This document shows positions 43,277 to 53,536 of a DNA stretch of 64,000 nt, piece by piece (the stretch's first letter is position 1; every line of letters begins with the position of its first letter). The notes below the pieces were generated by a model. That model searched no databases. It saw only the letters and a list, made by a program, of their open reading frames with translations, and was not told the DNA's origin. The translations under genes were made by a program, and so were the position numbers. This stretch comes from Chrysomallon squamiferum (Eukaryota > Mollusca > Gastropoda > Neomphalida > Peltospiridae): contig CM022665.1 in the NCBI GenBank assembly GCA_012295275.1, forward strand, positions 4,357,667-4,421,666. The letters run 5' to 3'.

Positions 43277-45803
43277 TGTTATAGTTTTTGCTTTAAAATC
43301 GATTATCTTTTGAAAAAAAAAAAAAAAAATATATATATATACATAATTATATTATTTCATGGAATGTTCACCTACTAAAATAATAAATACATTTAGTGGT
43401 ATAGATTTTAAAGATTTCTTCTTCACAAACAAGCATTGATAAGCGACTCTGACAAAAGACGTTTTCAAGAGGAGGTGTTGTGCCTGATAGCCATGACAGT
43501 GCAACAAACATTTAACCTACACACGTTATTCTAATTCACCAGAATAATAATAAGAAATAAATGTATTCTTTTATGCAGATATTCTACTTCTGTACATCGC
43601 AAATATGTCATTCATTATTCACCACTCTTCAAGACATTTCCATATCATTAATTTATAACAAAACCAGTTCAACGAGGCTAGGGCGATGTTTTCAAAAAGC
43701 ACATTTCAAGCCTGGTGAAAAGCTATTGTCTACGTTTTTACGTTACTGGGTTAATATTTGATCGAAGACAATGTTGAAAACATGCCTCGGCACGCACGAC
43801 AACGGCATTCTGCATTGAATTATCCGACAAGTCGCTTTGAAAGAGAGCGGTGTCATACATAACAAAGAACTCGGTGTTCACGAAGAAATATCATGTTAAT
43901 GTCATATATAATACTTTTGGACCAAATGACCTGCTGGGGTATATTAAAGCATATTTTACTGCTGCCACATTTATTAGTAGTTCTGTGTACGTTATTCTTG
44001 TTTCGGAGGTCTCAGATGTTACTGAATTTTGATCTGATCTTTACAGAAAAAAAAACATACAAAATTTACAAAATTACACATACCTAAGTAAATACAATGT
44101 TTACATAAAAAGTGATGATAGATTTGTATTTATTTATTATTTTTTATTTAACACAAACGATTTCAACAGTATGTTAAATTCTCATCAGTATCAGAACAGA
44201 AATTTTCGACGAGACAAGCATAAACTCCATCCGCTTATTGCGAATGTGGACAAAACCCCAACCAATTTTAGCAAGATTTATAGCTGACGAGACTTTATTT
44301 TGTGTATACATACAGAAATTATGCTTTTATACATATACAATACATTTTTAAACAGCTAAAGATATTATCAGTTTGTGTCTATTTGAGAAAAGTTTACATT
44401 TCAATAAGTCTCATATGTACTGCTTGGATATTAAGTCTAAACGTGTGGGTTCATCCCCTTGATCAACACAGATCAGAGGTGAGAGATGGTGGTGACGCAA
44501 AGAGGAGTATAAAGGCGAGTTGCATTGCTGGACACAAATGAAAGCAGTCAATACCTTCTTGCAGAAAATGTTATAGTTCACTTTATGGTAGGGGTTGCCA
44601 TGCAGCTCTGTTTCAGAGGCTTGTTATAAGTCATATATAAAATGATTAAAAATCAACGTTCCGTTTTTGCCGGCAATTAAAAATAAATGGTTGGGATTTT
44701 ATCCGTTGGGGTTGTGTGTACAGCGGTTTTGTCCGTTTTGGTTTTGGTCCTCGCATCTGGTTTGCACACATTTAGTTAGTTTAGTCTCGTAGAATATAAA
44801 ACAGAGTCATAAAAAATACAAGTAACACGAGAAATGATATGTCACGACAACATGTATCGACAATTTTATTCAGCAAGTTTACGGAGGTCGTCGTTGTTCG
44901 CACAATCGCTAATTCTCTCACGTAAAAAAACAAAAATACTAGTTACAGCGCAACTCTTTGTTCACAACGTCATGTCGACATCAGACACTTTGAACCGTTA
45001 TTAACATACAGCATGAACTTTTCTTTCTTTTTTTCACTGCTAAATATTACATGCCATTAACCAGCCGCTGTTCCTTGCCCGAAGTCGTCGACACCACTCC
45101 AGACGTAATCACTGACGTCTGGCTAAAGTTGGTGCTCGGTCAAGACGTTCTCGCGTCGGACTCGATGGAGGTGATTTCTTGACAGTCGCGGGTCTCGCTT
45201 GTATTTTGTAAGTTGTTAAATTTGAGCAGCTTTGAGCTGATCACTGCGTGGTGTCAAAGCGACCAAACGTCTGTCCCAGTGTCGAGTTGTTCTTTGTTTA
45301 ACGTCTACGGCAGTCGCGACCAGCTTTCTGGAAGTGTTTTTCTAAGTGTGTAATTGCTATTTATTCTCGAAGTCTTTCACCTCAAGGCATCTCTGTGTTA
45401 AGTAATATGTCGTCTTCTCTAAATCGACACATTTGTTTTGTTAGGGGTTTTTTTTTTTTTTTCCCGATAATTAACGGACAGATAATTTCAAAGTTCCGAT
45501 GTGCTCGTGAAATAAGACAAATAAGTATTCTGTTATAGAATAATTTTAATTACAATATTACCTGTATTGTTAGCAACAACCACATTCACCGACTCACCAA
45601 CACGCACACACACACACACACACACACGCACATTACTGTCATTGAAAACATTTTTGTACATATATACGCTAATGTTACAAATATATTAATTTACAATTAA
45701 AATACAACGTAATTGAAATAGAACATACATCTAAGTAATTTGAAAGTAAATTTAATCTTACCGATACAAAAGGCACTTGTTACGCAGCACAAGAGAGCGA
45801 TAC
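38438..45803 (-). CDS. CUB-LDLa single-pass membrane protein (six exons, 5' exon missing)
   Basis: Minus-strand split gene. Exons are 45803-45762, 42640-42450, 41664-41487, 41109-41074, 39917-39789 and 38595-38438 (TAG at 38440-38438). All introns are GT-AG and the joined frame is open for 243 codons. In that numbering: end of a signal peptide 1-13; CUB domain about 15-136 with four cysteines at 15, 45, 72 and 92; linker 137-148; LDL-receptor class A domain 150-186; transmembrane helix about 197-218; basic cytoplasmic tail 219-243. N-glycosylation sequons fall at residues 41, 94, 99 and 142. A type I cell-surface protein with a calcium-dependent ligand-binding ectodomain is inferred. Neto proteins carry two CUB domains, one LDLa and a TM; this one has a single CUB and a very short tail, so it is not a clear orthologue of anything I can name. 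The start-codon exon lies above 45803 and is not identified. No AATAAA was found within about 900 nt after the stop, so the 3' UTR end is open. Confidence 0.9.
39789..39917 (-). CDS. Exon: LDL-receptor class A domain with two extra cysteines
   Basis: 129-nt exon, phase 1 at both ends; acceptor aaccattcag, donor ATGA|gtacgt. The translation follows the LDLa pattern: a first Cys, YKC, ECI, then RCDGYEDC, and DE before the final Cys. Calcium ligands of the family (D of CDG, D of the ED pair, the later D and DE) are all present. Between the fifth and last canonical cysteines it reads CGCGDGCDESGC, where the usual form is C.D.SDE..C. This adds a two-residue insertion and turns the Ser into Cys, giving eight cysteines in all. 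The exon ends in a Gly/Met-rich stretch before the membrane. Confidence 0.92.
   Translation of the reverse strand, partial: TASLTSTSVLTKSVLPWRTDATDTKTVVAATAAMKAAVAAWI
41074..41109 (-). CDS. Exon: 36-nt linker between CUB and LDLa
   Basis: Very short exon with phase 1 at both ends; acceptor ttctttaatttcag, donor GCAG|gtttgt. It encodes DYINNVSSPIA with one N-glycosylation sequon (NVS). Because it is symmetric and a multiple of three, skipping it would keep the frame and shorten the linker by 12 residues. Evidence is the splice signals plus the exact frame fit between the CUB and LDLa exons; skipping would also give an open protein, so its use is inferred. Confidence 0.65.
41487..41664 (-). 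CDS. Exon: second half of the CUB domain
   Basis: 178-nt exon, phase 0 start and phase 1 end; acceptor ggattcag, donor GCTG|gtacgt. It begins LRDGSSKANLLLDTC, continuing the CUB core (I.L.DG....LL...C), and ends RYMWIFFASDG plus GLNAVYSAVYA. It provides the fourth cysteine and the FASDG segment, equivalent to the F.SD loop that completes the calcium site in cbCUB domains. Sequons NNT and NLT are present. Together with the previous exon it makes one complete CUB domain of about 120 residues. Confidence 0.93.
42263..42380 (+). repeat. (AAT)n then (CAT)n and (GAT)n, intronic
   Basis: AAT to about 42303, CAT at 42307-42337, GAT/GGT at 42338-42371. It lies in the intron inside the CUB domain, about 70 bp from the donor of the first CUB exon. 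Confidence 0.9.
42450..42640 (-). CDS. Exon: first half of the CUB domain
   Basis: 191-nt exon, phase 1 start and phase 0 end; donor TATATTCAG|gtgata. The encoded stretch opens with CGGYISIDGN, then HGTINSPNYPSAYPNYTRC, the standard CUB N-terminal pattern (C, G..G.I.SPNYP..YP, C.W.I). It continues through LEIDFEGQF and ends at ACGDYIQ. It supplies the first three CUB cysteines and acidic residues (the DFE region and D of CGDY) at the places where calcium-binding CUB domains carry theirs. The acceptor has an unusual polypyrimidine tract made of T-runs and (TTA) repeats. Confidence 0.93.
42641..45761 (-). other. 3.1-kb intron between signal and CUB exons
   Basis: Largest intron of the gene. 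It holds A/T-rich stretches, (TTA)n at 43232-43276, an A-run at 43313-43329 and (CA)n at 45607-45628. It also holds an unusually GC/CpG-rich unique block at about 45040-45330 containing an 8-bp inverted repeat. No further exon in phase was recognised. Confidence 0.7.
45762..45803 (-). CDS. Exon: hydrophobic end of the signal peptide
   Basis: 42-nt exon, phase 1 at both ends. The acceptor is a (CT)n tract followed by cttcttcag; the donor is ATCG|gtaaga, a strong match to the consensus. It encodes IALLCCVTSAFCI and then the first base of the Asp codon completed by the next exon. This is a typical signal-peptide h-region and cleavage area placed directly before the first CUB cysteine (DCGGY). 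About 5-10 residues with the initiator Met must come from an upstream exon ending in phase 1. Confidence 0.8.
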
Positions 45804-46104
45804 CTGAAGAAGAGAGAGAGAGAAAAAATGACAGTCTTATAATTATGACAGTATGGATAATAACATTAACATCAACATTAATTATAATAATGATAATAAT
45901 ACAAAGTGTATATAAACACACACGCCAACACCCACTCACGCACAAATAAAAAAGCTACTTATTAATTTTAGAGTGGGAAATAATAAATAGAAATCTGAAG
46001 TATTAGTTTCGACATTTTCATTTTACTGAGGAAATGAGAAAAACTCCTTTCACTGAGGTCTGTTTATCTTGATTTTCTTTCTCGCATTATATTTTGTTTT
46101 TATA

Positions 46105-46106
<2 letters not shown>

Positions 46107-46138
<32 letters not shown>
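46107..46138 (+). repeat. (TG)n microsatellite
   Basis: About 16 TG units. Confidence 0.95.
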
Positions 46139-46139
<1 letters not shown>

Positions 46140-46452
46140 TGTCGTACATTTTCTGTTAATTATACGTTATGACAGTGAAGGATAAAGCTTGTTATAGTAA
46201 AATATCGCAAAAAAAAAAAACTGATGTAGCTAAAATAATAGCTTCTCAAAAAAAAAAAAAACCCCAAAAAAATTATATAAAAAAATTAAAATTAAAAAAT
46301 AATAAAAAGCAAAACTAATAAAAATAAAAATAAAAATAAATACTTAAAGCAAGAAAAAATAAATAAATAAAAGAAAGAATGAAAGCGCACTAACCCCCCC
46401 AAAAAAAAAAAAAAAAACAACGAATAAATCTTTTTTTAAATTTCACATTCAA

Positions 46453-46453
<1 letters not shown>

Positions 46454-46489
<36 letters not shown>
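46454..46489 (+). repeat. A-run, 36 nt
   Basis: One of many homopolymer A or T runs. Others of 25 or more lie near 7570, 25886, 47089, 48042, 51508 and 59786. Confidence 0.9.
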
Positions 46490-46491
<2 letters not shown>

Positions 46492-46817
46492 AATAGTTGA
46501 TGCTTATCAGTTGACAGAAATAATGAATTCTATTCCGTGTCGTTCATTTAGTATATACATATGTGGTTTGTTGATAAAATAAATACATTAATGGCAATTT
46601 CAGTTTCCGAAATATGTACACAGCGCTTTGTTTAGCGTCATTTATAAAGGACACAAACAACAGTTCTGTTTCTTTGGAGTGTATATGTATGCAGTGTAGA
46701 TGATCAGTATCATAGTCTCTGTGTAAGTATTGGGGGCGATGGAGAGAAAGAAAGAGAGAGAGATGAAAAACAACAACAACAACATAAACAACAACAGCTG
46801 TTACAAAGAGAGAGCGG

Positions 46818-46819
<2 letters not shown>

Positions 46820-46913
<94 letters not shown>
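46820..46913 (+). repeat. (AG)n microsatellite
   Basis: Uninterrupted AG dinucleotides of about 94 bp, about 1 kb upstream of the signal-peptide exon. Confidence 0.97.
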
Positions 46914-46915
<2 letters not shown>

Positions 46916-47087
46916 AACAATTCCGAAATAGTTATTACCACAGAGGACTAATAAATTTTGTGATAAATATTAATACATTTTAATAAGAATAACATCGGAA
47001 TCGTCTAGGCAACCAAATAACAATGCCGCAGGTAAACTGACGGCTGAATATATTGCTAGGAAAATTTGTACAAATAATCATGACGAT

Positions 47088-47118
<31 letters not shown>

Positions 47119-47310
47119 ATATTGCTATTGTCAGTAAAGAACAGACTGGACACAAACGTTAATGAAAACTATTTGTTACTATGTTTGATTTTAATCTTTT
47201 AGTGGGTGTAAATTTTGTTGAGTAAATCCAAGCGTGAGGAGCAGCTGAATACATTAAATAAATTTTAGTAATATATTTTAAGTACGTAAAACAGAGGTAA
47301 TAGGTACCTT

Positions 47311-47314
47311 TCAC

Positions 47315-47376
<62 letters not shown>
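47311..47376 (+). repeat. (CA)n microsatellite
   Basis: CA dinucleotides with one CG substitution near the start. Confidence 0.96.
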
Positions 47377-48040
47377 AGAAACCTACAAACTACGTACGTG
47401 TGTTGAGATACAGATATCCCCATACACAACCATACTATAAACCATCCCAGTGAAATTCAAATGAATAATTAATTCTGTATGCCGTTCTGTAGACGTTTAT
47501 TGATTTATCTTTTTTATAAAACGTGTTTTAATTCGCAATTCTTACGGTTAACTGGTTACTTTATAATCTGGCGTTTTAATGTTGACTTTATAGAGAATTC
47601 GCCGAGCATGTATCCATTAAAATGTACTAATCTATTTTTATCTGTGCTGGATAAATCTCTCATTAAAATAGCTATTGTCAAAATCCAGTTACAAATTTGA
47701 TAAGCAAAGGGAGATCACTTATACGCGTCATGTGACTTCTGGCGCTCTTTCATAAAAGGCGGTCATTCAACTGATCGAAACGGAACAATAAATAACGATT
47801 ATCTGCCAAAAGCATTTACCTTTTTGTGTAAGTTAAGAGATAATAAAAAACAGTGTTTAATTCAAACGTTTGAACCAAAAGTTTAGCCAGTTTAATACTA
47901 AAGAAAAACAAGTGACAAAACAGCATAGTTTTATGAAATTAATATTTTACGATACTTTTAATGAGTAAAAAAAAAAAAAATAATGGGGTCGTTCACCTTT
48001 CCTTTGCAGATTTTTAAAGAAATATTAACTAACTAACTAA

Positions 48041-48074
<34 letters not shown>

Positions 48075-48389
48075 GGGTGAGGGATGATATAAAATAATAA
48101 TTTGTTAATAAAATTCAAATTTTGAAGAAGAGATGTGGGTCATGGTTTTTAGAATAAGAAATATTTTATTCCAACTACGTCATTAATATTGTTTCGTAGT
48201 TTTTAGCAGTGTTAAAATATTTACGAAGTTTATACAACAGTTCGTGAAGCGACACATCAGCAAAAATCACATCAGTACAAAAGAACAATGCAAACAAAAT
48301 GTATTTCTTTTTTTATCTTTTGATTGGCAAAATCATAATAATTTTAAAAAATTATGATTTTAATTGGAATAATATTGAAATAATAGTCA

Positions 48390-48430
<41 letters not shown>

Positions 48431-48484
48431 ATAATAATAATAATAATAATAGCAGTAGTAGTAGTTGTAGTGATAGCAGTAGTA
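48390..48484 (+). repeat. (ACT)n(AAT)n(AGT)n, partly self-complementary
   Basis: ACT at 48390-48430, AAT to about 48450, AGT to 48484. The first and last blocks are reverse complements of each other. Confidence 0.93.
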
Positions 48485-49073
48485 ATAATAATATTTATGA
48501 TAATAATAATATTAATAATAATAAGTTATATGTTAAAATACAGGCACATACACATACATACAGACATATAAAGTATATCAGCTTATTTGAATTCTTTGCA
48601 CTGTTCTAATCCCTGGTATTAGTGAAACTCTCTCGCACTGTAATTAAATAGTAATGAACTAACAGCATATTGTAACTGCATATCACCCAAGCGGTTACTA
48701 CAATTGTTTTGTTGCTACAACAAACTCCCAAAGCTGTATAAAGCACACATTTCAACTGCAAAGATTCGTAAGCACCACATGCAATGTAATCGTTACGAAT
48801 TTTGGTATCTTTTTAAAAATAATTCTCCGTGGACATTTCACAAAGGTGATATGTTTTTATATAATTTTATAAGTTAATCCAATTTGACAGCAAAATGCAA
48901 TGGTAGATCTGTTGTAATGGGATGTCTGATGCAGTGGTTTGGTAATGAAAACTATTTAAGTCTCAATGCATCTGTTATCTTTGTAAATCTAAGGCTTAGA
49001 GAGTGTGGCTTTTGCTGCTTTAGGAAATTTGAATTATTTCCTATTTCAGCCACCACTCCACGACATATACCTA

Positions 49074-49222
<149 letters not shown>

Positions 49223-49329
49223 TTCCATCTAGCTACCTGTTTATCTGCATATTTCTCTCTATCTACCTTTCAGCATAGATACACACATTCGTACATATAT
49301 GTATATTTTCGTTTATACATATAGCAAAC

Positions 49330-49675
49330 ATATATATATATATACACACACACACACTTACATATATACACATTTAGATACATACATACATACATACATA
49401 TATATACATATATATACACACACACATATATATACACACACACACACACAGACAGACACTGAGTGCGGGCGAATGGATGCCATACGTTCGAGTCTTTGTT
49501 ATCCTGTGCCAGTGCGTTCCCGAATATTGTCTATGTGTAGAGTCTAATCAGACGTAGATAAGTCCTAAAATACATGAACACACACACATATATACATACA
49601 TACATAAATACATACACATACATAAATACATACATACATACATTCATACATACATACATACATACATACATTCAT
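49330..49675 (+). repeat. (TA)n, (CA)n and (ATAC)n rich region
   Basis: Short TA and CA blocks at 49330-49455 and ATAC/ATACATTC blocks at 49590-49675, with about 100 bp of unique DNA at 49460-49570. Confidence 0.9.
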
Positions 49676-50719
49676 ATGTAATACAAAATATTATCACATG
49701 AGTAATGCACTGAAAACAATAGCTTTCACGTAACAATAGAATAAATGTGAAACGAGAATGTGTTTAAAATAGAACATATTTTGTACCAACGTAACACACG
49801 TATAGCAGAAGAAGCATCTGAACGGAATTAATCACTTTAAATGAATATCTTATAGTTTATAATCGACAAACTCAAATATTATTAACATATTTCATCTTCA
49901 ACCTTATCATTTAGTAATGGAAACACCAATCTAGAAATGAGGAATGATTCGGATCAAGACAGTGAAGCCAAGTTTGATTCTTAAAAATACGTGACTTCCT
50001 TTTTTTTTCTTTTTTTTTTTTTTTTTATCTAAACTTGAAAAAAAATCTTAACAGACCTGAATGAATGAATATAAATTAATTTGTCTGCATATTTCTGTTC
50101 ATTTCAACGGTTATTGACTTTCTCTGCGTGGTCAAAAATGGTTGAAAAAAAAAAAATAAGGAAGTTTGAAAGGAATTTCTGTTCTTTTTTTTTTTGACTG
50201 AAATGTCAGAATTTATTTTTTTATAAAGAAGACAGATGCAGCTGTTATTTCAAATGTGTTTAGATCAATATTCGAAAATGAATATTAAAGAGTATTTTAT
50301 TTAAAATAGGTTTTTTTACGTTTCTTTTATAAGCTTTTAAACTTTTTTTCATTTAGTTTACCTTCATGAAATACTGTTCTATTTTATTTTTTATTTTTTT
50401 ATTTTTTTTTTTTTTTGTGGTTTTTTATTTTTTTATGCTTTTGCTTCATTTAGGCAATTTTTTAGAATTAAAGTAATTTTTTTTCTTTATAAAACTTTTT
50501 ATACCATTATTGAAAAAGATTTATAACTACAATAATATTTTACGAAACATTCAAGCAGAACTTAAATCTCAGTATATGTCGTTACTCAGTGTCACACCCA
50601 CACACACTTGAGATTTCAAGACAATATCAATATCTAACTATTCCGCATACGAAGTATATTAAGCAATTTTAGTGATCTTAACATTTCCAAATAACTGTAT
50701 TATCTTATTACACACTAGT

Positions 50720-51300
50720 TCTCAATGTTTCCACATGCACTGATGTTTTGTCTTTCGTCAAACATCACAACTCAACATTACCACATAAACTGATGTTTCG
50801 TCCGTCTTCAAACATCACAACTCAACATTTCCACATACCAATATTTATCTTTTCGAAATACAGCAACATTCAGCATTCCCACATAATCGGTTATTTTCTT
50901 TCCTTATATGACAACATTTTCACATTTACCAGTATTTATGTTTTTCTCACACACCAGCACTGAACAGTCAACATTTCCACATATACTAGTGTTTTTTCTC
51001 ACACGTGAACATTCAACATTTCCACATATACTAGTGTTTTTCTCACACGTGAACATTCAACATTTCCACATATACTAGTGTTTTTCTCACACGTGAACAT
51101 TCAACATTTGCACATATACTAGTGTTTTTCTCAAACATTCAACATTTGCACATATACTAGTGTTTTTCTCACACGTGAACATTCAACATTTCCACATATA
51201 CTAGTGTTTTTCTCACACGTGAACATTCAACATTTCCACATATACTCATGCAACATTTCCACATATACTAATGTTTTTTTCTCACACGTGAAAAGTCAAC
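50720..51300 (+). repeat. 44-bp minisatellite with CACGTG boxes
   Basis: Unit acatttccacatatactagt followed by gtttttctcacacgtgaaca and ttca. Well-conserved copies occupy 50960-51300; diverged copies with tgatgttt and acatcacaact lie at 50720-50960. CACGTG occurs at 51002, 51046, 51090, 51172, 51216 and 51285; one copy has lost it by an internal deletion. Confidence 0.92.
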
Positions 51301-51505
51301 ACTAAACATTGCCTACACTTAACAACATATTACATTAAAAAGGTAAACGGCAAACACGTCTGTGATTGTGCAACGTACAGGAATATTAATCTGTGATTAT
51401 TTACAAATTAACCCTTCAAGGAAATCATATCTTTTTGATTCAATAAGCGAAAATAACAAGATTAATTCTTAAACAAATTCATACTCGGTTCCTTTGATAC
51501 AAAAA

Positions 51506-51507
<2 letters not shown>

Positions 51508-51558
<51 letters not shown>
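51508..51558 (+). repeat. A-run of about 51 nt
   Basis: The longest homopolymer in the window, followed after a few bases by another A-run of about 15. Confidence 0.93.
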
Positions 51559-51560
<2 letters not shown>

Positions 51561-52025
51561 ATAAGAAAAAAAAAAAAAAAGGTAATAGTATCATTCATTG
51601 AAATGTTCAAGATATATTTAATCATTTTCTTTTCTTGTTTTTATTAATTCGTGGCACATTAGTTTTAGTTTACATCTCTGTCAAATACAGTCTTCTTAGG
51701 TATTGCAGCTGTTGACAGAAAGAAGAAAATCCATTTAGTAGCCGAGAAAACCGATCCCAAATATTTACTTACACGCTTACGTTTCGTAATCGGAAGGTAT
51801 TTGATTACAGCTGAGCGTTTATTGGTTTCGGGTTTTCGATCTTTTTCGCTTTGTTTGTATTATTCTTTTGTTGATTTGTTTTGTTGGTTTTTTTTTTTTT
51901 AATTTGTAATGGACACACATATATATATTTCCCAGTTTTGGTGTTATTTTCCTTTTCCGAAAATAAAGTTTAATTACGTTATTTACAAATATAATTTTTA
52001 GCTTTGATAATTATTGACGATCGTG

Positions 52026-52165
52026 ATTTGGCTCTGTGGCGAAGACTTTGGCCTCGGGCATGAATGATAACAGGATCAATTATCCTTGGTGCAACTACAG
52101 AGATATTTCTTGTTCCAGCACGTCATCAATAACATATCAAAAGCAGTGGTATTTGAATGGTTGGG
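52026..52165 (+). mobile_element. 5' tRNA-like head of the same SINE family
   Basis: A-box-like tggctctgtgg at 52029-52039, B-box-like ggatcaattatcc at 52073-52085, then tatttcttgttccagc at 52104-52119 and catatcaaaagcagtggtat at 52133-52152. This is the order of the head and first part of the body of the common mollusc SINE (ctatttctcgttccagc and tatcaaaggccgtggtat in the form I recall). It is truncated after about 52165 by unrelated A-rich sequence. Confidence 0.62.
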
Positions 52166-53053
52166 TACAATTAAACCCGTTTAAAAAAAAAAAAATAAAA
52201 AATTAATAAATAATATATATGAAGGATCCAAATTCAAGGACGAAAAAAACCCCAAATATTAATAGACAAGAAACAAATGGAAACAAACAAACAGAAGGAT
52301 AGGTAGAAAGGTAAAAACAACAACAAATGACTCTTGAAAATCGAATACTATTTCAGGCAAATGGATTTTAACGAGAAGGTTATAAGAGGAAATTGTGGCA
52401 AATTTCAAATCAGAAACTTGAATGTTTAGGATAGTTACAGAGTATGTTTTCGAAAAAAAATATTTTAAATACAAGATCTTACTGAAATTCGCTGAAAGTT
52501 CAAAACAACACACTTATTTGAGAAAGAAAAGTGTCTAAATAGAATGGATATTTCATTTCCGCTGTATATTTTGAAAAGATTATATTCTCCTTTTAAAGAA
52601 AAAAATTAACACGAAAACAAATTGTCTTTAAATCGCTGGATCTGTTTGGTTTTGTATTGTTTCGTTTCCTGTCACTTAGATCTGATTGAGGGATGTTGTT
52701 ATTTTTACATGCGGTGAAGATACAATAAAATGTATTTGACTAAAAGCTGATAAGAAACGAAATAAACGACGCTAAATTGTTTAACTTTACGGAAAAAACT
52801 CAAACATTAAGGGATAAATTATGTTTTCAGAAAATTATTGTAAATCTGTATATAAATATCACCAGATCAGGAAGGATTCAGTACTAAACGTGCATGGGTA
52901 ACTAAACATTGTCTACATCGATAACGAATCATTGTACATATTTTGTTCCATCGTTATTAACGATTTATTGTTGTCTGAAAATCATACTGATTTTTGCAAT
53001 AACGATTAACGACTTTCTCGATGTTTTTTTTTTTTTTTTTTAACCACCCCCAG

Positions 53054-53095
53054 ATCCTTTCGTTTCAACGCAAACTGTGTCAGTGTTCAAACAAG
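53054..53095 (+). CDS. Candidate short exon after a T-tract
   Basis: An 18-nt T-tract and accacccccag precede 42 nt encoding ILSFQRKLCQCSNK, followed by AAG|gtaact. Phase 0 at both ends, and compatible with the next candidate at 53462. T-tracts are frequent here, so acceptor-like sites arise by chance. Confidence 0.15.
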
Positions 53096-53162
53096 GTAAC
53101 TACGGCGACATCAACGACAACAGCTGCGACGGCAACCACAATTTCACTGTACACCTAGAGAA

Positions 53163-53195
53163 CACACACACACACACACATACACACACACACAC
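53163..53195 (+). repeat. (CA)n microsatellite
   Basis: CA dinucleotides with one TA interruption. Confidence 0.93.
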
Positions 53196-53461
53196 AGTGA
53201 TTACAGAATGTCAGTGAAGAAAGCGTGAAGCAGCACTTATCAGCTGGGCGGTGAGTCCATTAGCGGTGTTGTGTGTGACAACTGTTTTCTGAATGGTGAA
53301 AATGTTTGCGGTATTGTTTATTTACGTGATCCCAATCTTCAATCTAGATGAACGATTAAGCAAAGCTGCTGAACTAAATACAATTCCGCTCTTTAAAAAA
53401 TTGTTTATCGATTCAGTGATTCCGGTAATACTTTCTTTTTTTTTTTTTTTTTTCCTCGCAG

Positions 53462-53536
53462 GCATTTAATGAATCAATGGAATCGAAGAAGAACAAAATG
53501 CATCCTTTTATATCAAGATTAATTTTTATTGGTTGA
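53462..53536 (+). CDS. Candidate terminal exon
   Basis: A 20-nt T-tract and cctcgcag precede an open segment AFNESMESKKNKMHPF that ends in TGA at 53534-53536. It joins in phase with the candidate at 53054. A second overlapping frame stays open to 53742 with ordinary-looking composition (for example VVVKRLETGVADETKDFG), so which frame, if any, is used is undecided. Confidence 0.15.
   Translation, partial: AFNESMESKKNKMHPFISRLIFIG

Noticed and set aside
49480-49520. gttcgagtc resembling a tRNA T-arm
   Set aside because: No acceptor, D-arm or anticodon arm upstream.
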